Below, piece by piece: positions 36,501-48,500 of a DNA stretch of 64,000 nt. Every line of letters starts with the position of its first letter. Position 1 is the stretch's first letter. Under the pieces are notes generated by a model, which searched no databases, was not told the origin of the DNA, and was given only the letters and a program-made list of their open reading frames with translations. The stretch covers positions 8,892,683 to 8,956,682 of the forward strand of contig NC_054741.1 of NCBI RefSeq assembly GCF_018143015.1, written 5' to 3'. Both the position numbers and the translations under genes were made by a program. Origin of the DNA: Lytechinus variegatus. Its lineage: Eukaryota; Echinodermata; Echinoidea; Temnopleuroida; Toxopneustidae.

Positions 36501-39500
36501 GATCAAGACTTGGTAGAGAGATGTGAGAACCCAATGGCGAATGACACGGTCTTCTTTGACTATCAAGATATCTTCTACCGCAACAGGCATTGCGCCCTCT
36601 GTCACGGTGTGGACCCATCGGAACTCACCCCTTATATCATGTTTACACCTTGTTTGGACAACAGAGAAGAGTTCCATCTTTGTGGGCAGAGACCATTTTT
36701 AGTTAATGGAAGTTCCCCTCCACCTGTTCGGTGGTGTGTACCAGATATCATATCTCACTGTGAATCAGAAACAGGGACAGAGGTGGCCTGTTGGAACGAA
36801 ACAGCAAGAGTAATGATAAATGGTAGTATTTACAAAAACGTCGAATGTGCAGAATGTAACGGAATGACTGTTAAAAACCGTTCCAGCCTTATTAGCAATT
36901 GTGAACACATTACAACGGGCCAACTTATTCTTACATCACGTGATTATATCGCTCCTGTATTTCAAATTTCGTACTTCTACCCACAACTTCAATGCATGAA
37001 TGGTCTTCGGTTGTCTGGTACTGAATGTGTTCCGGAAGTCACGTCTTGGCCTGATTGCACCAACAGACAAATAAACCTCGGCATCATCACCAACGGGTCC
37101 TTGCAGTGCTTTGATGGTTTCGAGCTTCTAAAGATCCAGGCATACAGAAACAATCCCAATGAAACTATCTACAACCTAGAAATATCAGATTCCGGCTTCG
37201 GTAAAATAAGCTACATGGAGTTTTCGGCCAAGAACCTGGCACAGAAGACCCAACTGGAAAACTTCACAGAGAGCAAACTTGATGAGAAGTGGAATAAATG
37301 CTGTCAGGACAACCTCATCATAATTGATGAAACCTGTGACATTGAACGGAATTTATTTACTCGCAATGATTCCAATTTAACCTGGATTTCTGACGACATT
37401 AACCTCTTTGAACCTGTGATCATCAATGGAACAATTTATATTTTGTATAACCAGACCACGTTTGTGATGCCATTGAGATGGGAAAATGACACCTATTACA
37501 GGCGTCTTTCAAAAGAGTGGAAGTTCACGAAAGAACAATTATTCACAATTTACGGGCAGATTATTGACGTCGACACTTGCGCGTACATCATTGTTCAAAC
37601 TTCTCTTCTCACTGAAACTGAGAAAGACAATGTTACATACGTGGTATGTTTCTTTCTTCTCTCATTTGCGTTTACACTCATTTCATTTAAGAGTTAATTG
37701 GGGATTACTCTATCAGGAATTCGATATTTTTTTTTTTGTAAATTCAAAGTAATGGTTGGAAAATCGAATAGTCTGAAAACCGATCTTATTCCATTGCACC
37801 AAATGATATATGAAATTCATTGATATTTTGCAGCAATGTGTTCCTGTATCACTCAATATTCTTGTTACTCTTCAGATCTACCAGGAAACCTTCTTTCCAC
37901 CAGAGAGCTATGTCCGTTACAGGAATGGCTCTGTCCGCCTATGCTGGACTGGACCCGACCCTCCAGAACCCATCAGCATGTTCGCGTATACCAAGGGCCA
38001 GTATATTTTGAATATTATATTATTCACACTGTCCTCCATCTGTCTCCTGGCAACGTTAATCACCTACGGAATATTTAAGGAACTGAGGAACCTCCAAGGT
38101 GTTGCCATCATGAACTTTGTTTCGGCCCTCCTTGTTGGTCAGGTTAGTATTTGGTACCTGAACATGTGTTATCGTGTTACCCTCCCTCCATTCGAATCCT
38201 GAAGTATTACCTGAAGATTACTTTTTAACTTAGGATAAGATTTATTTTTTGCGGAATATCATACAATATGCATACAATTGACTGATTTTATTTTCTCTAG
38301 AAGTGATATGAACCAAAGGGAAATTTACAAATATGTAACATTCAAGGTATTATTTGAAATTCTTGTTTTCCAGTTGCATTTCAAACTGAGATTAAATGTG
38401 AACACAACTCAGGTCGATAAAATTCTGTACATTGCGGGTATCAATAATTACGGAAAAATATCCTTGTTTAAACCATCAAAGCTATTTCGCTGTCACTTTT
38501 GTTTAATGTGACAGTTTGTCAGTTGTAAAAGTGACCTTTTGATTCCATTTTTGTCTTTCCCCACAAGGTGATGCTTCAGTTTGTCGCTCCCAATATGATA
38601 GCCTTCTCAGTCGCCGTGTGCTCAGGAGCAGCGATTGTAACACATTACTGTCTTCTTGCGGTTTTCACTTGGACGAACATCTTGGCGTGGGATCTTGTTC
38701 GTCACTTTGCATCTTCGTCCTTTTTACCAAAGAGACACAGAGAGACAAGACGGATGACTGTTTACCTTACCATTGGTTGGAGTCTTCCTCTCATCATCAT
38801 CGTTCCATGTCTGATCATCCAGAGTCAGAACTCATCGATGTTCCGGTACGGCAAGATCGGATCATCTTGCTGGATCTACCAAGCGAAGGGTATCGTGTTG
38901 ACCTTCTTGGTACCGGTTGCCGTTAGCTTTCTTCTCAACGTCGTTCTCTTCTTGTTAACTGCTTACGGTGTTCACAAGAGCAAACGTGATTCTAGTGTAC
39001 TCCACAAAAGTGCCCGAGAGCGAAGAATGCAACTCTTCCAAGAACTCTTAGTCCACTTCAAGGTTTGTTCAAAATATTATTCATTTCAAATTATCAAACG
39101 TTAACCCCCCCAAAAAAAAAAAATCGTTGAAAACGTTACACCGGGAGAAACAGCGGTCAGAAAGTGTGCTGCAAACATTAAACTTGTCCAAATGAATTAG
39201 AATTTTTGTTATTTTGTACTCTGAAGTCATAAAAAAATCACACCGAACAGAGCAAGAAGCGATGATTTAAACCTTCGCTAAGATTAATTGATTATTACGC
39301 TTATGTTTGGCACTGCACAGTGACTGCCGGGCCCACGATCAATTGATGGGCAAACATATTTTTTGGAGTGTTTTTATTTCAGATTTCATTTCCAGCAATA
39401 AAGTGTGGATATAAAAAAAAATTGGATCAAAGTTCGTCGATATTTGATAATAGGCAAGAGTAGTCGAGTGACAATGCTTAGAATTCTTGTAACAAACCCA

Positions 39501-42500
39501 CAGTGGCGGACCGTGACCCGAGGAGACAAAGCATTGGAGGGGCACTGTATTGTTTGTGAACAATACTGTGCCCCTCCAATGCTTTGTCTTCTCGGGTCAC
39601 GGTCCGCCAGAGACAGGATTATATGACTTTCTTGAATGACCATACATTCCTGTAAACACCCACACCAATATACACATGCACCGATACTTTTTTCGAACAA
39701 GTGCACACGTAGTTACCCGGCCATTATTATATGCATATAGCATTTCGATTTATTTGAAAGCAGGATAAAATAGCATTGTAGATTAAATGCCTTGCTCACG
39801 GGCATAGGTGCCGCTGCCGGGAATCGAACCCCGGACTTTCCATAATAGCCAGGCGCCTTAGACCACTCGGCCCCCGATACACGCACCCTCACACACAAAC
39901 ACACACCCATACACAAATGAAGATTTTCGTGGTTACATTACACTTTTCTGTTTCTTCACTTCCAAATCTAAACTCCCTATCAATTTTCAATCTGATGTCA
40001 TTCCTCTTTAAACTTTCAGATATCTTGCCTGCTAGGCTTTGGATGGTCATTTGGTTTCATAGGTGCCTTTGCAAAGGTCGCTGCTGTTTGGACAATCTTC
40101 ATCATAACCAGCGCTCTGCAGGGAATTTTCGTTTTTGTCTTCTTCGCCGCCAATGGCCGTGTCAGGGAACTCTGGAGAAAGAGATTCCTTGATACCAAGT
40201 CGGTAGGAGGGAGTACTAGTAACCCAGGTACAAAATCTACGGGAATGGGTAGGACGAGTGAAGATTCGAAAGACGCGGAGAGAGAAAAACTAACGTGGTC
40301 GGGTTCGGCCTCGTCTGCTACCAAGGTGTAACACCTTAATCTGTGTATCTTCCACATTGGACAATATAATGATTAACTACTTACAAGTACTAATATTCCG
40401 GGGATAATCATGATGAGTTGCACCTTAGAATCTCCGTGATGACCGCGTGTCTACAGTTTGTGTCATAATTGTTTGAACGTCTATAATACCTTGCCAGAGT
40501 TCCGTTATCCCCCAAATACGATTCAAATATTATGATGTACTGTACTCGTGATTTTAGAAAAAAAAAATTGCCAAGTGGGTAAAAAGGGTGAATTAATTTT
40601 GTTGAAAGTATAAAGACTTTCTTTCTGACAGAATATATCTTCTTGGACTACATATTCAATGTTTTTTAACGAAATGGAAGACATTGACCATATACAAAAG
40701 GTTAACTATAATAGAGTTTCGCTATGCACCTTGCCGGCAGAGCAACATGCGGACAGTCCGCGTGGGTAAATGGAGACCATGCCTGCGATGTATGTTCAAA
40801 GGTATATATCGTGAAATTTTCCTTGATTTCGATTGGCTGAGAAGTACAGTTACTATGATAACTGTCGGATGAAATGGAACTCGTCGGATAAAACGCCCGA
40901 CAAGCCCTTTCATGAAACGCTCCCCTGTTTTGACATAAAGGAGTATTATTACGATCGATTTGATTTTCCGGTGAATAGTCCTTTTTATTAACATGCAATG
41001 ATTTACTAATACCTCAGTCACATTTGCTCTACGGCGCCTTAAAGCGAGTCAAAACATCCGGTTAAAACGGCTGTTTTCGACTCGCCGTTCGACTGCCGTA
41101 AGGGAAATGTGACTGAGGTATAAGTAACTTTTTTGTAGAACCAGAGATGCCGACCCTTTATAATATGAAATCAGCCATGCTCTTTTTAAACAAAACATCA
41201 TCCCACAGAGCTTTAATATCTGACATTAAATGAAAAAATGCAGGTTGGTTTAAGTATGAGTTGATTATCGCAATAAATTGACATCAGATTATTTGGGGTG
41301 GGGCATCTACGTGTATATATAATTTGTTCAAAGATCTTGTTATTGAATTAAGTCCATATACATATTTGTACAAATAGTTGCATACAACGTAGTTACAACA
41401 TATCAATACAAATAACATGAATAATAATCAATTAACTTCATCGAAAGGCATTCAAAGAAATCGTACAGAGCGGTATTAAAAATCTTGTAGTATATGTATA
41501 TTAGAACTTAGATTATAGACAACATAAACAATAAATGAAGCATACTAAATGCGAAGGGTTTGGGAAAAGAAATAGAAGCTTACTAAACGATCAATAATCT
41601 CTCAAAAATTAGCAATTTTTAAATCAAATTTATCAGTTTTATTGGCAAGTATACTGGCTTGCCTTTCATTTATGTATTTTTTTCCTAATCCGTTGCTTAA
41701 TCACCTTGAAAGAAGGATATTTCTGTATTCGAAATAGATATAACTGTTGCTTAGTCCAAATAATCACACAGTTTAAAGCATCGTTTCTCTTTTCATTAAA
41801 AACCAAACAAAACATGTACTAAAGAGAACTCAAATCAACAGCGAGTAACTACATTTAACCAATCAGACGATTCCAAATCAATATGGTCACGTTACATGTA
41901 TAAAAAAAAATGCATAATATCCTCAACTTTTCTTTCACAAAATGAGCAATTTGTATTTAGAATCATATTAAATTTTCCAGATCCTTTTTCATATAAAGTA
42001 TCATATTGAGAAGTCTGTACTGAAAGTAACGAACTGTTGTATTCATTGTACACTGAAACATAACTCTGAAATAATACTGCATATAATTATCAAATGAAAC
42101 ATCATCAGTATCTGATCATTCTTTTCTTTTAACATGACTTGATATATTTTTTTTCCTTTTTTTCTTTTCCTCGTTCAGAGGTACTTTATTATTCATATTC
42201 CTTTCTCATTTTAACAATTTCTTTCGTAACACAGTGCGTATAGAGTTACATAACAAGTTGCATATAAACATGTAATAGACATCAACTGTTTAAATAAGCT
42301 AAATTGTAATAAAAATGATTTTTTTTCTGTAAGGTTAAAGTTCTTCGAACATTTGAATTAAATGAACATTGGATTTAAATCTCCATTTTGCATAAAAAAG
42401 TATCTCTTTCTTGAACTCATACCAAATTGATGCATCTTATACATGACATAGGTTTTGTATATTGCATACTGTGCAAATATCATAAACAAATTAACTAACG

Positions 42501-45500
42501 TAAACTTGCGATCGTGAATTTTGTATCCAATGAACAACGTCGTTTCGTCAATAGGAATTGTGATTTTAAACATAAATTGCAGAGAATTCTTTATCCTTTT
42601 CCAAAAATCAGCAACAGGATTACATTCTAACATAATATGAACAAAAGTTTCGTCTGCTTCACAAAACATACAAGATGTGTCATTAGCTAATTTCCAGCGT
42701 CATAAATTGTATTTAAAGGGTAATAAATTATGAAGAATTTTCAAGTTGTATTGTCGAATCATGTTATACTTTAAATACTTAAGTTTGAAATTAAAAACAT
42801 TTTGCCATTCAAAGTTTACTGGTAATCCTAATTTGGATTGCCAGTATTGTATAATATGTGGATCGGATTTTTTGGGGGTTACAAGTAAAACATAAAAATC
42901 TTTTGATTTCATATTCTTTAAATTTACAATATCTCCTCCACTAATTTCGAAAAGATCTTCTGGAAGCTTTGGAGATAAGGTGTCACATTTGTCAGTCCAT
43001 TCAGCTGGGACAGCTCTTTTTAGCTTTGAATATTCAAACTCGACTAAAAGAGATTTACATGCTACTATTTCAAAAATTTCTTCGGAAGGTTTCCAGGCAT
43101 GATTACGTAATAATTGGTGAACATAAAATATATTGTGGTCGAACCACCTGTTGAAATATAAAAGGTTTCTTTCAAATTTTATATGACTGTTATACCATAA
43201 AATTTCGTGTTTTATACTATTAATATTGTGATAGTCAGTAAATCGTATGTCATACCATGAACATAATAGATCTGTATAAAAGGATGGAATTTGCTTTTTC
43301 ATACATACAATTACCATATCTTTTTTCAAACAATTGAAACGGAGACACAATGGCATCTGTCCTATCTTTTCTATCCAAAATTTAAACAAGTACATCCATG
43401 GTTGACCATCGTATTTTAAATATTTTGAAATCCAGGAAACTTTTAATGAAGATAATTTTGAATTCATGTCTATCATATCTAATCCTAGTAGTATAAGGAT
43501 GTCTATGATGTCATGACGTCATGAAGCCACGCCCCCAATCCCTGACGTCACGAAGTGACGTCATGTTTATGACACCATAGAGGGGCGATATTGCGAAAGG
43601 GTAGGGTAGACATGCCTGGACGGGAAGGGGTATATGACACCATAGAGGGGCGATATTGCGAAAGGGTAGGGTAGACATGCCTGGACGGGAAGGGCTATAA
43701 ATAATGTATTACAATAAGAGGGTAAATTTAGCATGCAAGAAAGCTGTCTTTATAAAGAGGGGGAGAACACCATCGTTTTATACATTCATTCAGCAACATA
43801 CACGACAGCGTACGAATATAATTACGGCTGAGCCAGAGAACTCTCAAGATGTCTCCAAAAACTGTCGAAAAAGAAGACCAGGAATGGTGTCAAATATTCC
43901 AGAACCAGGTGGAGAAGGCAGACCTGCTCTTGGTCATCGAATACATAACGATCGTGGAAGTATTCAGGGACCTGGCAAAATATCCCAGCACGTGGATAGA
44001 AGACATGGTCAAGGACAATCCTCAACTGAAAGTTCACCAGGTTGTAGAATACCTGGAGCCTCAAAAGGTGGCTCAATATTACCCTCATGTTGCGAGAGTA
44101 ATGTGGTTGAAACCAGAGCTGATGGATCCCTGCCTCTTCACAGAGTCAGGTATTGACGACTTTATACGGGCAGAAAAGGATTAAAACTCGGGGATCCGTT
44201 GAATTGGTCCCTAAGATTATCCTTGTATGAAAAGAAATAACGGTGCAAGCCTAATAAACACCGCTCTTTTCTTAATTCCCCTTGAAATTGAATTGTGTTC
44301 TAAGATTATCCTTTTGGTCCCTAAGATTAATTAGGACCCACTTCAAAGAGGCAGGGTTTTCCTAAGAACAATATGAACTCCAAACCTATTAATATTTAAA
44401 TTTGTTCCCAAGATTCGGACGAACTTGTCTCAAACTTTGTTAGGTTTATAGAACCCTTGCTTGGTTGCCTTTCCGTATTAAGCATCTATAGGCCTGGATT
44501 TGATTGTTTACCTCGTTGGGTTTCATGCGAATGTTGGTATGAAGAGTATCGTATCCATCAACGATCGATATTTTCTGAATGATAGGACAAGAATGGCGAA
44601 AAGCAATGGGTGAAGTTATAGAGGGCGGAGGAAAAATAGCAATTCATTCGTCAGTATCGTCATTTGGTTATTTTCTTCATTTTGATAATTCTGTCATTTC
44701 CTCATTATTTGTTGTTCTGCCATTTGCCAATCTGTCAATTATTCATTTTCTCGTGCTGCATTTCATCATTCCATCCTCTACTAAAGTACATTATTGGGAA
44801 AGGGACATATTTGGGACAAGCATCCTTCTCTTCATCATTGCACAATTCGTCATACATGCCATCTTGTCTGTGTTATTTCGAAGCCATCGTTTTATATTTC
44901 GTTTCGTCATGCCGATCAGGCTATTGTTCATTTTCTCGTTCTGTCATTCGGTCATTCCGCCATTTCGTCGTTCAAATCGGCGTCAACGGCGTTGTTTCGT
45001 TACTAACTTCCGATAATAGTTTCATCGAAAAAAAAAACATAAGAAAAAAACTAGATGTTCATAATGTGTATATACAATGATTTTTCATCTTCTACTCACT
45101 ACTTATAATCATGTTCATATGTGCCAGATGAAACAACTATTAAAATGTCATAATATTGGAAGAAATATTCTCTCACCCCACGATCGACACTCGTGTCAAC
45201 GATTTAACCAAAACAACATTGCTGCCTCGTGACGTTCACACCGATTTTTATACCGAAATCTCCAATTATGGTCATGACACCATTATCTCATATCGTTTCA
45301 CCATTTTGTCATTTGGACATTTTTATTTTATAGCAATGTCGTCCTTTAACCCCCTCATCATTTTACCTCTTTCACCATTTTCTTCATTTTCACATATCAC
45401 CAGTCATCATTCGCAAGATCGTGTTTCCTTCCACTCCATCTAGACAAAGTTCAAGAATGAATCGCCACGTATATTTTTGGTCTCTCTATGACAACCAACA

Positions 45501-48500
45501 TAGGTAAAGCACCATGGGGAAAGTTGGCTAAATATAATGAAGAAATTATGAAACACATACAATGCACAAACACCAAGAAACAGAAATCTGGGATAAACTT
45601 TGTTTTTTATTACTTTTTATTACACAGAACACAATGGCATTCACAAGTAAAATGGTATTGTAAAGGGGTTCCAGACACGTGTCAGTTAATTTAATAAATA
45701 TGCATTTCAGAACGGACTCAACATATAGATTCCGTACAAAATCAATAAATGCAGTATTTTAGTTATGAATTTCTTCGGTTCCTTCCATCTCATCATCATT
45801 ATCATCATCATTATCCTCTTCAGCTTGATATTGGAATAATCCATCGAACTTGGTTCCTTGTCTTGCTATGACTCGTTGTACTGCTTTCCGTACGTTCATG
45901 CCACTTTCTACTTTTTCCGAGAGATTAGAAATTATTTCCTGATTTGTGTCGTCTTCTTCGAGGTACAAACTTTGTCGCAAAAAATTAGAATAGCGGTCGA
46001 AAAAGATCCGTTTGACGGCCCACAGAACTTTCACATGAGCCTTTTCTTTGGCTTCTTCATCACTCATGCCCTTAGAGATGTATTTGTCGTACTTTTCAAT
46101 CCTCAATTGCTCGGTAGCTGCCATCGCCTCTGCGTACCATTCTTGATAAGCTAGGTTGTCTGCTGGGTCGTCCATGTCAGGTGTCTCTGAATTAGAAGAT
46201 TCGTCGTCCTCTGTATCATCATCTCTTTCTGAATGACTCGTTTCTACTCCCTCCTCATCACTATGACTGTCTCCGTTGTTGGAATCTTTATCCTCGTATT
46301 CATTTTCAGCATGTTCACAAGCATTGTCCATTTCAGGGTGTGCATTTTGTTGGTGCCTTTTCATGTCATATTTACGACTATACGTTCTATGGCATAGTGA
46401 ACAGCTGTAGCGCTTCGATATATCGAGGTTATTCATCCTGTTGACTTGATGGCTCCTAGCTCGCAAAATGAAAAGAAATGTCTGAATCTGTCCTTTTTGT
46501 ATTGTTTGCAATTTCGTCTATGATGTCGCATGCAAATAGGCTACAACATTGCAATACGAAAGTGTATAACGCCGTTGCCGGCGCCGCTACGGGATATTGG
46601 TTTACTGAACGCCGCTGGCGCCGAATTGAACGACGAAATGACGGAATGACCGAATGACAGAGTGAGAAAATGTTTAGCCTGATCGGCAATTTATCAAAAT
46701 GACGAAAAGATACATAAAAAAATAAAAACTTTCGGAAAGCAGTACAACGAGTCATAGCAAGACAAGGAACCAAGTTCGATGGATTATTCCAATATCAAGC
46801 TGAAGAGGAGGATAATGATGATGATAGTGATGATGAGATGGAAGGAACCGAAGAAATTCATAACTAAAATACTGCATTTATTGATTTTGTACGGAATCTA
46901 TATGTTGAGTCCGTTCTGAAATGCATATTCATTAAATTAACTGACACGTGTCTGGAACCCCTTTACAATACCATTTTACTTGTGAATGCCATTGTGTTCT
47001 GTGTAATAAAAAGTAATAAAAAACAAAGTTTATCCCAGATTTCTGTTTCTTGGTGTTTGTGCATTGTATGTGTTTCATAATTTCTTCATTATATTTAGCC
47101 AACTTTCCCCATGGTGCTTTACCTATGTTGGTTGTCATAGAGAGACCAAAAATATACGTGGCGATTCATTCTTGAACTTTGTCTAGATGGAGTGGAAGGA
47201 AACACGATCTTGCGAATGATGACTGGTGATATGTGAAAATGAAGAAAATGGTGAAAGAGGTAAAATGATGAGGGGGTTAAAGGACGACATTGCTATAAAA
47301 TAAAAATGTCCAAATGACAAAATGGTGAAACGATATGAGATAATGGTGTCATGACCATAATTGGAGATTTCGGTATAAAAATCGGTGTGAACGTCACGAG
47401 GCAGCAATGTTGTTTTGGTTAAATCGTTGACACGAGTGTCGATCGTGGGGTGAGAGAATATTTCTTCCAATATTATGACATTTTAATAGTTGTTTCATCT
47501 GGCACATATGAACATGATTATAAGTAGTGAGTAGAAGATGAAAAATCATTGTATATACACATTATGAACATCTATTTTTTTCTTATGTTTTTTTTTTTAT
47601 TTTCGATGAAACTATTATGGGAAGTTTTAGTAACGAAACAACGCCGTTGACGCCGATTTGAACGACGAAATGGCGGAATGACCGAATGACAGAACGAGAA
47701 AATGAACAATAGCCTGATCGGCATGACGAAACGAAATATAAAACGATGGCTTCGAAATAACACAGACAAGATGGCATGTATGACGAATTGTGCAATGATG
47801 AAGAGAAGGATGCTTGTCCCAAATATGTCCCTTTCCCAATAATGTACTTTAGTAGAGGATGGAATGATGAAATGCAGCACGAGAAAATGAATAATTGACA
47901 GATTGGCAAATGGCAGAACAACAAATAATGAGGAAATGACAGAATTATCAAAATGAAGAAAATAACCAAATGACGATACTGACGAATGAATTGCTATTTT
48001 TCCTCCGCCCTCTATAACTTCACCCATTGCTTTTCGCCATTCTTGTCCTATCATTCAGAAAATATCGATCGTTGATGGATACGATACTCTTCATACCAAC
48101 ATTCGCATGAAACCCAACGAGGTAAACAATCAAATCCAGGCCTATAGATGCTTAATACGGAAAGGCAACCAAGCAAGGGTTCTATAAACCTAACAAAGTT
48201 TGAGACAAGTTCGTCCGAATCTTGGGAACAAATTTAAATATTAATAGGTTTGGAGTTCATATTGTTCTTAGGAAAACCCTGCCTCTTTGAAGTGGGTCCT
48301 AATTAATCTTAGGGACCAAAAGGATAATCTTAGAACACAATTCAATTTCAAGGGGAATTAAGAAAAGAGCGGTGTTTATTAGGCTTGCACCGTTATTTCT
48401 TTTCATACAAGGATAATCTTAGGGACCAATTCAACGGATCCCCGAGTTTTAATCCTTTTCTGCCCGTATAAAGTCGTCAATACCTGACTCTGTGAAGAGG

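Larger units (their letters stand above)
43487..45888 (+). repeat. Left arm of the inverted-repeat element
   Basis: Mirrors 46734-49228. The right arm is slightly longer, having more CRE-palindrome units at its outer end. Because almost the whole element is arm, it could fold into a 2.4-kb hairpin. Confidence 0.9.

Noticed and set aside
39790-39875. tRNA gene on the minus strand
   Set aside because: A and B boxes are good but the acceptor stem does not close and a SINE-type tail follows; called a SINE.
43704-44156. 150-codon frame overlapping the 111-codon ORF
   Set aside because: Composition is that of an off-frame; the overlapping 111-codon frame has ordinary protein composition and starts and stops between promoter and poly(A) signal. 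The same applies to the mirror at 48477-48929.
44579-45443. Several open frames in the arms (SFC- and HSVIPPF-rich peptides)
   Set aside because: They are translated degenerate repeats, open in several overlapping frames and without domain features.
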